Source of the DNA: Geodermatophilus aquaeductus
GTDB taxonomy: Bacteria > Actinomycetota > Actinomycetes > Mycobacteriales > Geodermatophilaceae
DNA length: 64,000 nucleotides
NCBI RefSeq assembly: GCF_900182545.1
Contig: NZ_FXTJ01000001.1
Coordinates: forward strand, 744,001 to 808,000
Direction: 5' to 3'
Shown: positions 26,198-34,206 of the stretch, in pieces
How the letters are laid out: each line of letters starts with the position of its first letter
Numbering within the stretch: position 1 is the stretch's first letter
The notes under the pieces: generated by a model
Database searches by the model: none
Told to the model about the DNA's origin: nothing
What the model saw: the letters and a program-made list of their open reading frames with translations, nothing else
Position numbers and translations under genes: made by a program

Positions 26198-27298
26198 ATG
26201 ACCGCGACCGTTCCGCGCCCGACAGCGGCCAAGCCGGCGCTCCGGGTGTTGCGCGACCGCGTGCTGCGCGTCGCCGAGCTCGTCACCACGCCCCTGCTGC
26301 CGGCCGACTACCTCGACCTCATCGACCCGCTGCGCTCCGGTGCGGCCCTCCGCGGCCGGATCGAGGCCGTGCTGCCCGAGACCCGCGACGCCGCCACCGT
26401 GGTCATCCGCCCGGGCGCCGACTGGCAGCCGCACCGGCCCGGCCAGTACGTACGCATCGGCATCGACGTCGACGGCGTCCGCATGTGGCGCGCGTACTCG
26501 ATCACCTCCGACCTCGGCCGTACCGACGGCTGCTTCACCGTCACGGTGAAGGCCATCCCCGGCGGCAAGGTCAGCAACCACCTGGTCCGCAGCACCCGGC
26601 CGGGCACGATCGTGCAGCTCGACCAGGCCACCGGGGACTTCTGCCTGCCCGAGCAGCGGCCGGACAAGGCGCTGTTCGTCACCGCCGGCTCCGGCATCAC
26701 CCCGGTGATGGGCATCCTGCGCAACCACCCCGAGCTCACCGACGTCGTCCTGGTGCACTCCGCGCCCACGCCCGACGACGTCGTCTTCGGTGCCGAGCTG
26801 CGACAGCTGGCCGCCGACGGCCGCATCCGGCTGGTCGAGCAGCACACCGACACCGCCGGGATGCTCGACGCCGCCGCGCTCGCCGCCCTCGTCCCCGACC
26901 TGGCCGAGCGCGCCACCTGGGCCTGCGGCCCGGTCGGCATGCTCGAGGCGCTCGAGGAGCACTGGGCCGCCGCCGGCATCGCCGACCGGCTCTACACCGA
27001 GCGGTTCCGCCCGAAGGTGCTCGTCACCGGTGAGGGCGGCACGGTCACGTTCACGAAGAACGGGACGTCGCTCGAGGCCGACGGCGCCACCCCGATCCTC
27101 GACGCCGCCGAGGAGGCCGGCGTGCTCATGCCCAGCGGCTGCCGCATGGGCATCTGCTACGGCTGCGTCCTCCCGCTGCGCGAGGGCGCCGTCCGCGACC
27201 TGCGCACCGGCGAGGTCACCACCGCCGCCCCCGGCGACGGCGTCCTCGTCCAGACCTGCATCAGCGCCGCCGCCGGCGCCTGCGACATCGACCACTGA
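26198..27298 (+). CDS. Ferredoxin reductase partner of acyl desaturase
   Basis: A 366-residue oxidoreductase of the Mycobacterium Rv3230c type. A short N-terminal part is followed by an FAD-binding domain (RPGQYVRIGIDVDGVRMWRAYSITS), an NAD-binding domain (ALFVTAGSGITPVMGIL, WACGPVGMLEAL) and a C-terminal plant-type 2Fe-2S domain with CRMGICYGCVLPL and the fourth Cys in VQTCIS. It passes electrons from NAD(P)H to the di-iron desaturase encoded 28 bp downstream. ATG at 26198 is preferred over GTG 26165. The operon is probably regulated by the divergent PucR protein. Confidence 0.92.
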   Translation: MTATVPRPTAAKPALRVLRDRVLRVAELVTTPLLPADYLDLIDPLRSGAALRGRIEAVLPETRDAATVVIRPGADWQPHRPGQYVRIGIDVDGVRMWRAYSITSDLGRTDGCFTVTVKAIPGGKVSNHLVRSTRPGTIVQLDQATGDFCLPEQRPDKALFVTAGSGITPVMGILRNHPELTDVVLVHSAPTPDDVVFGAELRQLAADGRIRLVEQHTDTAGMLDAAALAALVPDLAERATWACGPVGMLEALEEHWAAAGIADRLYTERFRPKVLVTGEGGTVTFTKNGTSLEADGATPILDAAEEAGVLMPSGCRMGICYGCVLPLREGAVRDLRTGEVTTAAPGDGVLVQTCISAAAGACDIDH

Positions 27299-27326
27299 CC
27301 GCCTCAGACCCGAGGAGCCGCATCGC

Positions 27327-28538
27327 ATGACCGTCCTGCAGAAGAAGTCCGACAACCCCATCGAGCACCTCACCCCCGAGGACATCGAGCTCATCGGCAA
27401 GGAGCTCGACGAGATCCGCCAGGGCGTGATGGACAGCCGCGGTGAGTCTGACGCGCGCTACATCCGCAAGGTCATCGACGTGCACCGCAAGATCGAGCTG
27501 GGCAGCCGCGCCGTCCTGCTGGCCTCGGGCTTCCCGCCGGCCTGGATCGCCGGGACGATCGGCCTGTCGATCGCCAAGATCCTCGAGAACATGGAGATCG
27601 GGCACAACATCCTCCACGGGCAGTGGGACTGGATGCGCGACCCGAAGATCCACTCCACGACGTGGGAGTGGGACATGGCCAGCCCGGCCGAGCAGTGGAA
27701 GCACTCGCACAACGAGCTGCACCACACGTACACGAACGTGATCGGCAAGGACAACGACCTCGGCTACGGCATCATGCGCGTCGACGAGGACCAGCCCTGG
27801 ATCCCGATGTACCTCGGCCAGCCGCTGTGGAGCTTCATCAACGCCTGCTTCTTCGAGTACGGGATCGCCGCCTACGACCTCGAGCTCGGCGCGGTCATCG
27901 CCAAGAAGCAGACCGGCGACCCGGAGTTCCGCCGGCGCGCCAAGCAGGTGCTGGTCAAGATCGGCCGGCAGGTCCGCAAGGACTACCTGATCCACCCGTT
28001 GCTGTCGGGCCCGAACTTCGTCGCCACGCTGGCGGCCAACTTCACCGCCAACATCGTGCGGAACCTGTGGTCGAACTCGGTCATCCTGTGCGGCCACTTC
28101 CCCGAGGGCGTCGAGACCTTCGAGAAGAAGTCGATCGACGGCGAGACCCGCGGCGAGTGGTACCTGCGCCAGATGCTCGGGTCGGCCAACATCTCCGGCT
28201 CCAAGGCGATGCACATCCTGACCGGGAACCTGTCGCACCAGATCGAGCACCACCTGTTCCCGGACCTGCCGAGCAACCGGTACGCCGAGATCGCCCCGAA
28301 GATCCGCGACCTGTTCGACCGCTACGGCCTGAACTACCACACCGCGCCGCTGCCGCAGCAGGTCGGCTCGGCTTGGCACAAGATCATCCGGCTGTCGCTG
28401 CCCAATGGCTGGCTGCAGAACACGACGGCGCGCAACCTGCCGTCGCAGGTGGCCAAGCTCTGGAAGATGACCACCGGTGCGCCGAAGGTCCGCCGCGCGC
28501 TCATCCGTGAGCAGGCCGCCATGGCCGCCGCCGCGTAA
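27327..28538 (+). CDS. Acyl-CoA/fatty acid desaturase, DesA3-like
   Basis: A 403-residue membrane-associated di-iron desaturase. All three histidine boxes are present: GHNILHGQ (HxxxH), HNELHHTYTN (HxxHH) and HQIEHHLFP (HxxHH). Hydrophobic stretches such as FPPAWIAGTIGLSIAKIL bracket the boxes. It should introduce a cis double bond (delta-9 class) into stearoyl-CoA or similar, as DesA3 does with its reductase in mycobacteria. GAGGAG precedes the ATG at 27327, and an 18-bp perfect hairpin follows the stop. Regiospecificity is inferred from family and operon only. Confidence 0.94.
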   Translation: MTVLQKKSDNPIEHLTPEDIELIGKELDEIRQGVMDSRGESDARYIRKVIDVHRKIELGSRAVLLASGFPPAWIAGTIGLSIAKILENMEIGHNILHGQWDWMRDPKIHSTTWEWDMASPAEQWKHSHNELHHTYTNVIGKDNDLGYGIMRVDEDQPWIPMYLGQPLWSFINACFFEYGIAAYDLELGAVIAKKQTGDPEFRRRAKQVLVKIGRQVRKDYLIHPLLSGPNFVATLAANFTANIVRNLWSNSVILCGHFPEGVETFEKKSIDGETRGEWYLRQMLGSANISGSKAMHILTGNLSHQIEHHLFPDLPSNRYAEIAPKIRDLFDRYGLNYHTAPLPQQVGSAWHKIIRLSLPNGWLQNTTARNLPSQVAKLWKMTTGAPKVRRALIREQAAMAAAA

Positions 28539-28552
28539 GCACCGCGCACGCA

Positions 28553-28588
28553 GAGGGGCCCGGGACGCGATCGCGTCCCGGGCCCCTC
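28553..28588. terminator. Perfect 36-bp palindromic terminator
   Basis: An 18-bp perfect stem (GAGGGGCCCGGGACGCGA and its complement) lies between the convergent desaturase and secreted hydrolase genes. It should terminate both directions. The GGGGCCCGGGAC core recurs in the terminator at 34154. Confidence 0.85.
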
Positions 28589-28605
28589 CGTGTGTCAGCG
28601 ACCGG

Positions 28606-30510
28606 TCAGGGCCGCAGCGCCGGCTGCGGGAAGTTCAGCTGCAGCAGCAGCGCCGGGTCGCTGATCGGCACCTCCCACACGGTGCCGCCGGCGTCGGGGT
28701 CGATGACCTGACCCCGACCCAGGAAGGCGGCCACCTGGGCCTGGCCCTGCAGCGCCGCCGGGTTCGCCAGGTTCAGCAGGAAGGAGTGCGGGTTCTCGGG
28801 CCGGCCGGTGCGGTCGTGGCGGTAGAGGCTGGTCCGCGACCACAGGTCCCCGGCGTCGACGAGCGTGTACGACGCCGGGTTCGGGACCGTCTGGTCGCCG
28901 AAGGCGACCTGCACCAGGACCCGCTCCGGCCGGATGAGCGGCGCGAAGGTCTCCGGGCTGCCCGGGCGGGCCAGCCACGTGGACCGGGCCAGGTACTCCT
29001 GGATGGCCGCGGCCCCCGGGACGGTGAGGGTCACCGGACCCTCCCCGCGCAGCGGCATCTGCTCCTGGAAGAAGTTCCGGGTCGCGTCGGTGCTGTTGAG
29101 CAGCCCGGCCGCCTGCAGCGACCCGGTGGTCAGCGGACGGAACGCCGGCGACAGCCGGACGATCTCGCTGATCGGGCCGCCCGGCACGTTGAGCACCGAC
29201 CGGGTCACCGCCTGGTCGACACCGGTGAGCATGGTGCCGTAGATGCCGCCGAAGCTCTGACCGAAGTAGGTCACGTCCCGGCCGGAGAGGTCCGGCGTCC
29301 CGTTGCCGTCGACGTCCGTGCCGCCCAGCGAGCGGATCAGCGTCATGTTGTCGGCGACGGTCTGCCGGAGCGCGTCCCGGGACCCCAACGCCGCGGCTGC
29401 GCCGGTGGCCGAGGAGCCCTCGCTGGACTCGATGTCGCCGTCGCGGTCCTGGTCGATCCCGCGGCCGTAGGCGGGGATCGTCGTCGTCCGGCCACCGCTG
29501 GTGACGACCCAGCCGCTGTCCGGCCCGAAGCCGTGCCCGACCACGTTGGTGCCGATGGTGGCGATGCCGTTCTTCGCGTTCTCGACCGCCGCGAGGAAGA
29601 CGGCGTTCGTCGAGCTGGTGAACCCGTGCCCGAACACGGCGACGGGCCAGCCGCCGGCCGGCGGGGTCCCCGGGGGGAGGACCGCGACGAAGGGCAGCCG
29701 CTCGGCCTCGACCGGCCGGGGACCGGCGTCCCGGGTCGGCGTCTGCGGGATCGTCACGTCGGGCGTGAGCCAGGACGGCGCCTGGAAGTCGCCGAAGACG
29801 ATCGTGCCGCCGACGGCGGCCGTCGGGACGAGCGCGGGCGCGGGCGCGGGGTCGGTGACGCCGCGGTCGGTCGCCCAGGCGACCGTCGTCCCCGCCGCGG
29901 GGAAGGCGCCCTGGACCTGCAGTCCCGGCCGGCTGATGCCGACCGCGCGGAACGCCTGGCCGCTCTCGATCTGGCGGCGCAGGTCGAGCAGCCCGTCGGT
30001 GGCGCTGAGGGTGGTGAAGGTGTCCTGGACGGCCTTGTTGGCCGGGCCGCCCTGCACCCGCAGCCGGTAGGTGGTGCCGGGGGCGAGCTGCTCGGCCGGG
30101 TGGGCGTAGAGCGTGTTCGTGGCCGGGTCCCAGACGACGCGGTCGACGCCGGTGCGCCAGCCGCCGTGGGCCTCCTGCAGGCTGATCTGGGCCGCGGCCT
30201 GCGCCGGGTCGACGGGGGAGTCGAAGCGGACGGCGATCCGCGGGTCGAGGTCGAAGCCGTCGAGCTGGTTGAGCTGCTGCACCAGGCCGCAGCTGATGGG
30301 CGCACCGCAGTCCGCCGTCGGCAGGTTCACCCGCCGGCCGGTCAGCTGCGCCGGGTCGCGGACGGTGAGGGTGTCGGACGGGAAGACCGAGAGCGGCTCG
30401 GCCTTGTGCGGGGCGGCCAGCGCGGGAGGCGCGGTGACCGAGAGAGCGGCCGTGAAGGCCAGCGCACCGATGAGCGACGAGGTCGTCCGGTGCCAGCGTC
30501 GTTGCTGCAA
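28606..30510 (-). CDS. Secreted alpha/beta hydrolase with Ig-like domain
   Basis: A 634-residue exported protein. A signal peptide (TTSSLIGALAFTAALSVTAPPALAAP, cleavage near Ala32) is followed by a Big_5-type Ig-like domain (IAVRFDSPVDPAQAAAQISLQEA...YRLRVQGG, about 85-170). The C-terminal alpha/beta hydrolase domain has an oxyanion motif VFGHGF and the nucleophile elbow GQSFGG. Two calcium-loop-like segments (DQDRDGDIES, DVDGNGTPDLSG) lie between them. The TTG at 30510 with GGAG upstream is the likely start. It is probably an extracellular esterase or lipase needing Ca; the substrate is unknown. It may be cotranscribed with the Mo-enzyme genes upstream, but a 142-bp gap separates them. Confidence 0.88.
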   Translation of the reverse strand: MQQRRWHRTTSSLIGALAFTAALSVTAPPALAAPHKAEPLSVFPSDTLTVRDPAQLTGRRVNLPTADCGAPISCGLVQQLNQLDGFDLDPRIAVRFDSPVDPAQAAAQISLQEAHGGWRTGVDRVVWDPATNTLYAHPAEQLAPGTTYRLRVQGGPANKAVQDTFTTLSATDGLLDLRRQIESGQAFRAVGISRPGLQVQGAFPAAGTTVAWATDRGVTDPAPAPALVPTAAVGGTIVFGDFQAPSWLTPDVTIPQTPTRDAGPRPVEAERLPFVAVLPPGTPPAGGWPVAVFGHGFTSSTNAVFLAAVENAKNGIATIGTNVVGHGFGPDSGWVVTSGGRTTTIPAYGRGIDQDRDGDIESSEGSSATGAAAALGSRDALRQTVADNMTLIRSLGGTDVDGNGTPDLSGRDVTYFGQSFGGIYGTMLTGVDQAVTRSVLNVPGGPISEIVRLSPAFRPLTTGSLQAAGLLNSTDATRNFFQEQMPLRGEGPVTLTVPGAAAIQEYLARSTWLARPGSPETFAPLIRPERVLVQVAFGDQTVPNPASYTLVDAGDLWSRTSLYRHDRTGRPENPHSFLLNLANPAALQGQAQVAAFLGRGQVIDPDAGGTVWEVPISDPALLLQLNFPQPALRP

Positions 30511-30652
30511 GGCATCTCCAGGTGGAAGGAAGGGGACGCCTATTCGTAGTCGCCGGTGACTCGGATCACAAGGTGATCACCGGGACGACGTGGGGGACCG
30601 TTCCACCCCCGTCCGGTGGCCCGGGCGTCGCACCTGGGCCACCGGAGGACGC

Positions 30653-31108
30653 TCACATCCGCGCGGCCGCGGCCTTGATGGCCTCGCGGATGCGCACGTA
30701 GGTGCCGCACCGGCAGACGTTCTGGATCTCGTCGATCTCGGCGTCGGTCGGGTCCGACGTCCGCCGGAGCAGGGCGACGGCGGCCATGATCTGGCCCGGC
30801 TGGCAGTAGCCGCACTGGGCGACGTCCTGCTCGAGCCAGGCCTCCTGGACCGGGTGCAGCCGGTCGCCGTCGGCGAGGCCCTCGATGGTGGTGACCTCGC
30901 GGCCGGCCACCTCCGCCGTCGGCGTCACGCACGGGCGGATCGCCTCGCCGTCGAGGTGGCTGGTGCAGGCCTTGCAGACGTCGATGCCGCAGCCGTACTT
31001 GGGGCCGGTGACGCCGAGCTTGTCGCGCAGCGCCCACAGCAGGGGCAGGTCGGCGGGGGCGTCCACGGTGACGGTCTCGCCGTTGAGCTGGAAGGTGTAG
31101 TTCGGCAC
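30653..31108 (-). CDS. Molybdenum hydroxylase 2Fe-2S subunit (IorA-like)
   Basis: A 151-residue electron-transfer subunit of the xanthine dehydrogenase family. The N-terminal plant-type 2Fe-2S domain has CGIDVCKACTSHLDGE...RPC. The second, four-helix domain has QCGYCQPGQIM and NVCRCGTY. Together these hold two 2Fe-2S clusters that pass electrons from the Mo site. The length is typical of the alpha subunit of isoquinoline 1-oxidoreductase. GTG at 31108 follows GAGGAG. It lies 10 bp downstream of the large-subunit gene. There is no FAD subunit, which also fits the IorAB type with a membrane or cytochrome acceptor. Confidence 0.93.
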   Translation of the reverse strand: MPNYTFQLNGETVTVDAPADLPLLWALRDKLGVTGPKYGCGIDVCKACTSHLDGEAIRPCVTPTAEVAGREVTTIEGLADGDRLHPVQEAWLEQDVAQCGYCQPGQIMAAVALLRRTSDPTDAEIDEIQNVCRCGTYVRIREAIKAAAARM

Positions 31109-31118
31109 GGGGCGCTCC

Positions 31119-33398
31119 TCAGCGGGGGAAGGGCTCGAAGTCGACCGGGAACACGATCGGGAAGGACCGCGGTCTCGTCCCGGTGGCGCGGGCGTAGGCG
31201 TTGGCGATCGCGCCGACCGCGGCGGGCACACCCAGCTCGCCGGCGCCGCCGGGCTCCTCACCGCTGTCGACCACGAACACCCGGACGTCGGTCGGGGAGT
31301 CGGCCTGGCGGGTGTAGTGGAACTGGCTGTAGCTGCCCTCGAGCGGCAGCCCGTCGACGACGTGCAGCCCGGCGCGCAGCGTGGTGCCGATCGCGTCGGT
31401 GAGGCCGCCGAGCATCTGCGCCTCCAGGCCGCGCGGGTTGACCGCCCGGCCGACGTCGACGGCGATCGTCGCCCGGGTGACCCGCGGGTCCTGCGGGTCG
31501 CGGGCGTCGATCTCGACCAGGCAGGCGGTGCAGCCCTTGTACTCGGCGTGGAAGCCCAGGCCCTGGGCGGTGCCGCGGGGCATCCGCCGTCCCCACTGCC
31601 CCTCCTGCACGACCCGGTCCAGCACGGCGCGGAAGCGGTCCTCCTTGAGCAACCGCCGGCGGAACTCGGCCGGGTCGCGGCGGGTGGCCGCGGCGAGCTC
31701 GTCGACGACGACCTCCTCGGCGCCGCGGGTGTTCGCCGAGTAGACCGACCGCCAGCTGCCGGTGTGCATCTGCAGCGGCACCTCCGACAGCGTCTGGGTG
31801 GTGACGCCGAGGTGGTACGGCGAGTGCACGGTGGTGAGGAAGACCGTCTGGGCGAAGGAGAGGTTGCCGGCCACCGGGAGGCTCGCGGCCACCGAGGTGA
31901 GGATCTCGCCGAGGCCGTGGCCGAAGTCGGTCTCCACGCTGGCCACCCGGTGCTCGAAGGTGAGCACGTCGCCGGCGGCGTGGGTGGCGCGGATGCGGTG
32001 GTGGCTGGCGGCGCGGGCGCGGCCGTGGCGCATGTCGTCGATGCGCGACCACAGCAGCTTGACCGGCCGGCCCGTCGCCTTCGACACCCGGGCGGCCTCG
32101 AGCGCGGCGTCGGAGAACAGGCGGCGGCCGAACGATCCGCCGCCCTGCACGACGTGCACGGTCACCCGTGAGACCGGCAGGCCCAGCTCGGCGGCGATGG
32201 TCTCCTGCGCCACGATCGGCGACTTCAGCGGCGACCAGATCTCCGCGCGGTCGGCGGTGACGTGTGCGACGGCGCAGTTGGGCTCCAGCGGCGCGTGGCT
32301 GACGAAGGCGAAGTCGAACTCCGCGTCGACGGTCTGCACGAGCAGCCCGGGCGCCAGCGGCGGGGGCGTGGCCGCGCGGAGCGTGCGGCGGATCGACGCG
32401 TCGTCCTCCCCGTCGACCGTCCCCGGGCCCCAGGTGGCCTGCACCGCCGCGACGGCGTCGCGGGCCTGGCCGAAGGTCTCGGCGAGGACGGCGACGCCGG
32501 TCCGCACCACCGCGACGTCGACGACGCCCGGCATCGCCCGGAGCTGCGCCTCGTTGTCCAGCGAGCGGACGGTGCCGTTGATGGTGGGCGGCCGGCGCAG
32601 CATCGTGGGCAGCGCGCCCGGGACGACGTCGAGGTCGAGGGTGTAGCGCTGCTGCCCGGTGACCATCGCGCGGGCGTCCACGCGGTTGGTGGGCGTGCCG
32701 ACGACCCGCTGCTGCGCCGTCGGCTTGGGAGCGGCCAGGGCGACGGTCAGCGTCCGGTCGGCCGCGGCGGCCGACAGCTCGCCGTAGGTGGCGCTGCGGC
32801 CGCCGGGGCCGGAGACGACGCCGTCGGTGACGGTCAGCGCGCCCGGGGTGGTGCCCCACCGGAGGGCCGCGGCGGCCAGCAGGCGGGCCCGGGCGACGGC
32901 GGCGGCCCGCCGGACGGGGCCGTAGACGCTGCGCATCGTGTTGGAGCCGCCGGTGAGCTGGTTGAACACGAGCTCGGGCCGGGCGTCGGCGAGGGTGACG
33001 TCGACGGAGGACAGGGGGACGTCGAGCTCGTCGGCCAGGAGCATGGCGACGGCGGTGGTGATGCCCTGGCCCACCTCGGCGCGGGGGAGGGCCAGGCCCA
33101 CCCGGCCCCGCTGGTCCACGCTGACGACGATCAGGTCCTCGGTGGGCTTGCCGGCGAGGATGAGGACGTCGCCGAGGTCGAGGACCTCGGCGGGCGCGGG
33201 CAGCGAGGGCAGGGCCCGGGCGGTCGCCGGGCCGGCCACGTCGGCGACGACCTGCGCCGCCACCGCGAGCGTCGGCGCGGCGACGAGGTAGGTGAGGAAG
33301 CGGCGGCGGCTGTGCGTGGGAGTGGGCTCGCCGCCGGGTGGGCGGGTGGACCCGGGCAGGGTCCGGTCGGGGTGGGCCTGGTCGGGCAGGGACGTCAC
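31119..33398 (-). CDS. Molybdenum hydroxylase large subunit (IorB-like), Tat-exported
   Basis: A 759-residue molybdopterin-binding subunit of the isoquinoline 1-oxidoreductase/aldehyde dehydrogenase type. It starts with a twin-arginine signal (SRRRFLTYLVAAPTLAVAAQ). Cofactor motifs include GQGITTAVAMLLADEL, NQLTGGSNTMRSV, GGGSFGRRLFSDAALEAA and GGAGELGVPAAVGAIANA, whose Glu is the expected base beside Mo. The small 2Fe-2S subunit should be co-exported with it, a feature of this subfamily. GAGAGG upstream of GTG 33398 supports the start. The oxidised substrate (N-heterocycle or aldehyde) cannot be read from sequence. Confidence 0.91.
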   Translation of the reverse strand: MTSLPDQAHPDRTLPGSTRPPGGEPTPTHSRRRFLTYLVAAPTLAVAAQVVADVAGPATARALPSLPAPAEVLDLGDVLILAGKPTEDLIVVSVDQRGRVGLALPRAEVGQGITTAVAMLLADELDVPLSSVDVTLADARPELVFNQLTGGSNTMRSVYGPVRRAAAVARARLLAAAALRWGTTPGALTVTDGVVSGPGGRSATYGELSAAAADRTLTVALAAPKPTAQQRVVGTPTNRVDARAMVTGQQRYTLDLDVVPGALPTMLRRPPTINGTVRSLDNEAQLRAMPGVVDVAVVRTGVAVLAETFGQARDAVAAVQATWGPGTVDGEDDASIRRTLRAATPPPLAPGLLVQTVDAEFDFAFVSHAPLEPNCAVAHVTADRAEIWSPLKSPIVAQETIAAELGLPVSRVTVHVVQGGGSFGRRLFSDAALEAARVSKATGRPVKLLWSRIDDMRHGRARAASHHRIRATHAAGDVLTFEHRVASVETDFGHGLGEILTSVAASLPVAGNLSFAQTVFLTTVHSPYHLGVTTQTLSEVPLQMHTGSWRSVYSANTRGAEEVVVDELAAATRRDPAEFRRRLLKEDRFRAVLDRVVQEGQWGRRMPRGTAQGLGFHAEYKGCTACLVEIDARDPQDPRVTRATIAVDVGRAVNPRGLEAQMLGGLTDAIGTTLRAGLHVVDGLPLEGSYSQFHYTRQADSPTDVRVFVVDSGEEPGGAGELGVPAAVGAIANAYARATGTRPRSFPIVFPVDFEPFPR

Positions 33399-33493
33399 GC
33401 GGATGGCCTCTCGACGGTGAGCGGTCGGTCGAGGACACGGCCGGGATCGGCGGTGCTCGGCCCGGATCAACGAGGACGGGCGACCGGGGTCAC

Positions 33494-33528
33494 GACGTTG
33501 CGGAACGTCGGCGTGTCCTTGCAACGTC
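33494..33528. promoter_or_regulatory. 8-bp inverted repeat upstream of Mo-enzyme operon
   Basis: GACGTTGC (33494-33501) is repeated inverted as GCAACGTC (33521-33528) with 19 bp between, about 100-130 bp upstream of the large-subunit start. It could be an operator, but no regulator gene is adjacent. Confidence 0.35.
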
Positions 33529-33535
33529 CGGCGCT

Positions 33536-33549
33536 GATCCACGTGGAAC
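33536..33549. promoter_or_regulatory. parS-like palindrome, near copy
   Basis: GATCCACGTGGAAC differs from the three exact copies at only the second base. It lies in the 282-bp gap between the Mo-hydroxylase operon and the DUF3237 gene. Confidence 0.6.
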
Positions 33550-33680
33550 ACCGCGTGACGCGGCGCGGGCGCCCGGTCACCGGCCCGGCCGGCTCCGCAC
33601 GGTGAGCCCTGCGCCTCTTCTGCTCCACGCCCACGGGGGGCTGCGATGGGCCCACGGCCGCACCGGATGGAGGAGGGGAC

Positions 33681-34142
33681 ATGGACGGATACGTCGTGGA
33701 AGCGGTGATCACCGGGATGGTGCCGATCGGCGTCGTGCCCGAGGGACTGCGGATGGACATCGAGGTCGAGGGCAGGGTGACCGAGGGACCCCTGACCGGC
33801 GGCCGGCTCTCGGGCACGGACTTCTTCACCCTCCGCCCGGACGGCATCGGGGTGATCGACGTGCGGCAGGTGATCCGCCTGGACTCGGGCACGACGGTGT
33901 CGCTGGAGTGCCACGGCTACGCACACCCGCCGTACCGGCTGCCGCCGCTGGAGGAGATCCGCCCCGACATGGAGTGGCCGGACGCCGACGTCCCCCTGCA
34001 CGGGGCGGTCTTCCTGCGCACGGGCGACCCGTCGCTGGCCGAGCTCAACCGCACCGTCTACGGGATGACCGGTACGGCGAACATGGCGCGGGGGCAGGTC
34101 CACACGCGGGCGGAGAGCCTGGCGCGGGTGCCGGTGGCCTGA
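33681..34142 (+). CDS. DUF3237 domain protein
   Basis: A 153-residue protein matching DUF3237. It begins with a beta-strand-rich stretch (YVVEAVITGMVPIGVVPEGLRMDIEVEGRVTEGPLTGGRLSGTDFFTLRPDGIGVIDVRQVI) and ends with LNRTVYGMTGTANM. The fold is expected to be a lipocalin/calycin-like barrel; no activity is established. GGAGGAGGGG upstream of ATG 33681 is a very strong ribosome site, so it is well translated. It stands alone between the Mo-hydroxylase operon and dnaB. Confidence 0.87.
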   Translation: MDGYVVEAVITGMVPIGVVPEGLRMDIEVEGRVTEGPLTGGRLSGTDFFTLRPDGIGVIDVRQVIRLDSGTTVSLECHGYAHPPYRLPPLEEIRPDMEWPDADVPLHGAVFLRTGDPSLAELNRTVYGMTGTANMARGQVHTRAESLARVPVA

Positions 34143-34153
34143 CCGGCGGGACG

Positions 34154-34191
34154 ACGAGGGGCCCGGGACCGCACGGTCCCGGGCCCCTCGT
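34154..34191. terminator. Bidirectional terminator between DUF3237 gene and dnaB
   Basis: A near-perfect 17-18-bp stem (ACGAGGGGCCCGGGACC with its complement) lies between convergent genes. It shares the AGGGGCCCGGGAC core with the hairpin at 28553. Confidence 0.85.
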
Positions 34192-34206
34192 CGGTGCATG
34201 GTCCGC

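Noticed and set aside
31119..34199. Upstream extension of the Mo-hydroxylase subunit to 34199
   Set aside because: It would overlap the DUF3237 gene on the other strand and place the Tat signal far inside; GTG 33398 has a ribosome site.
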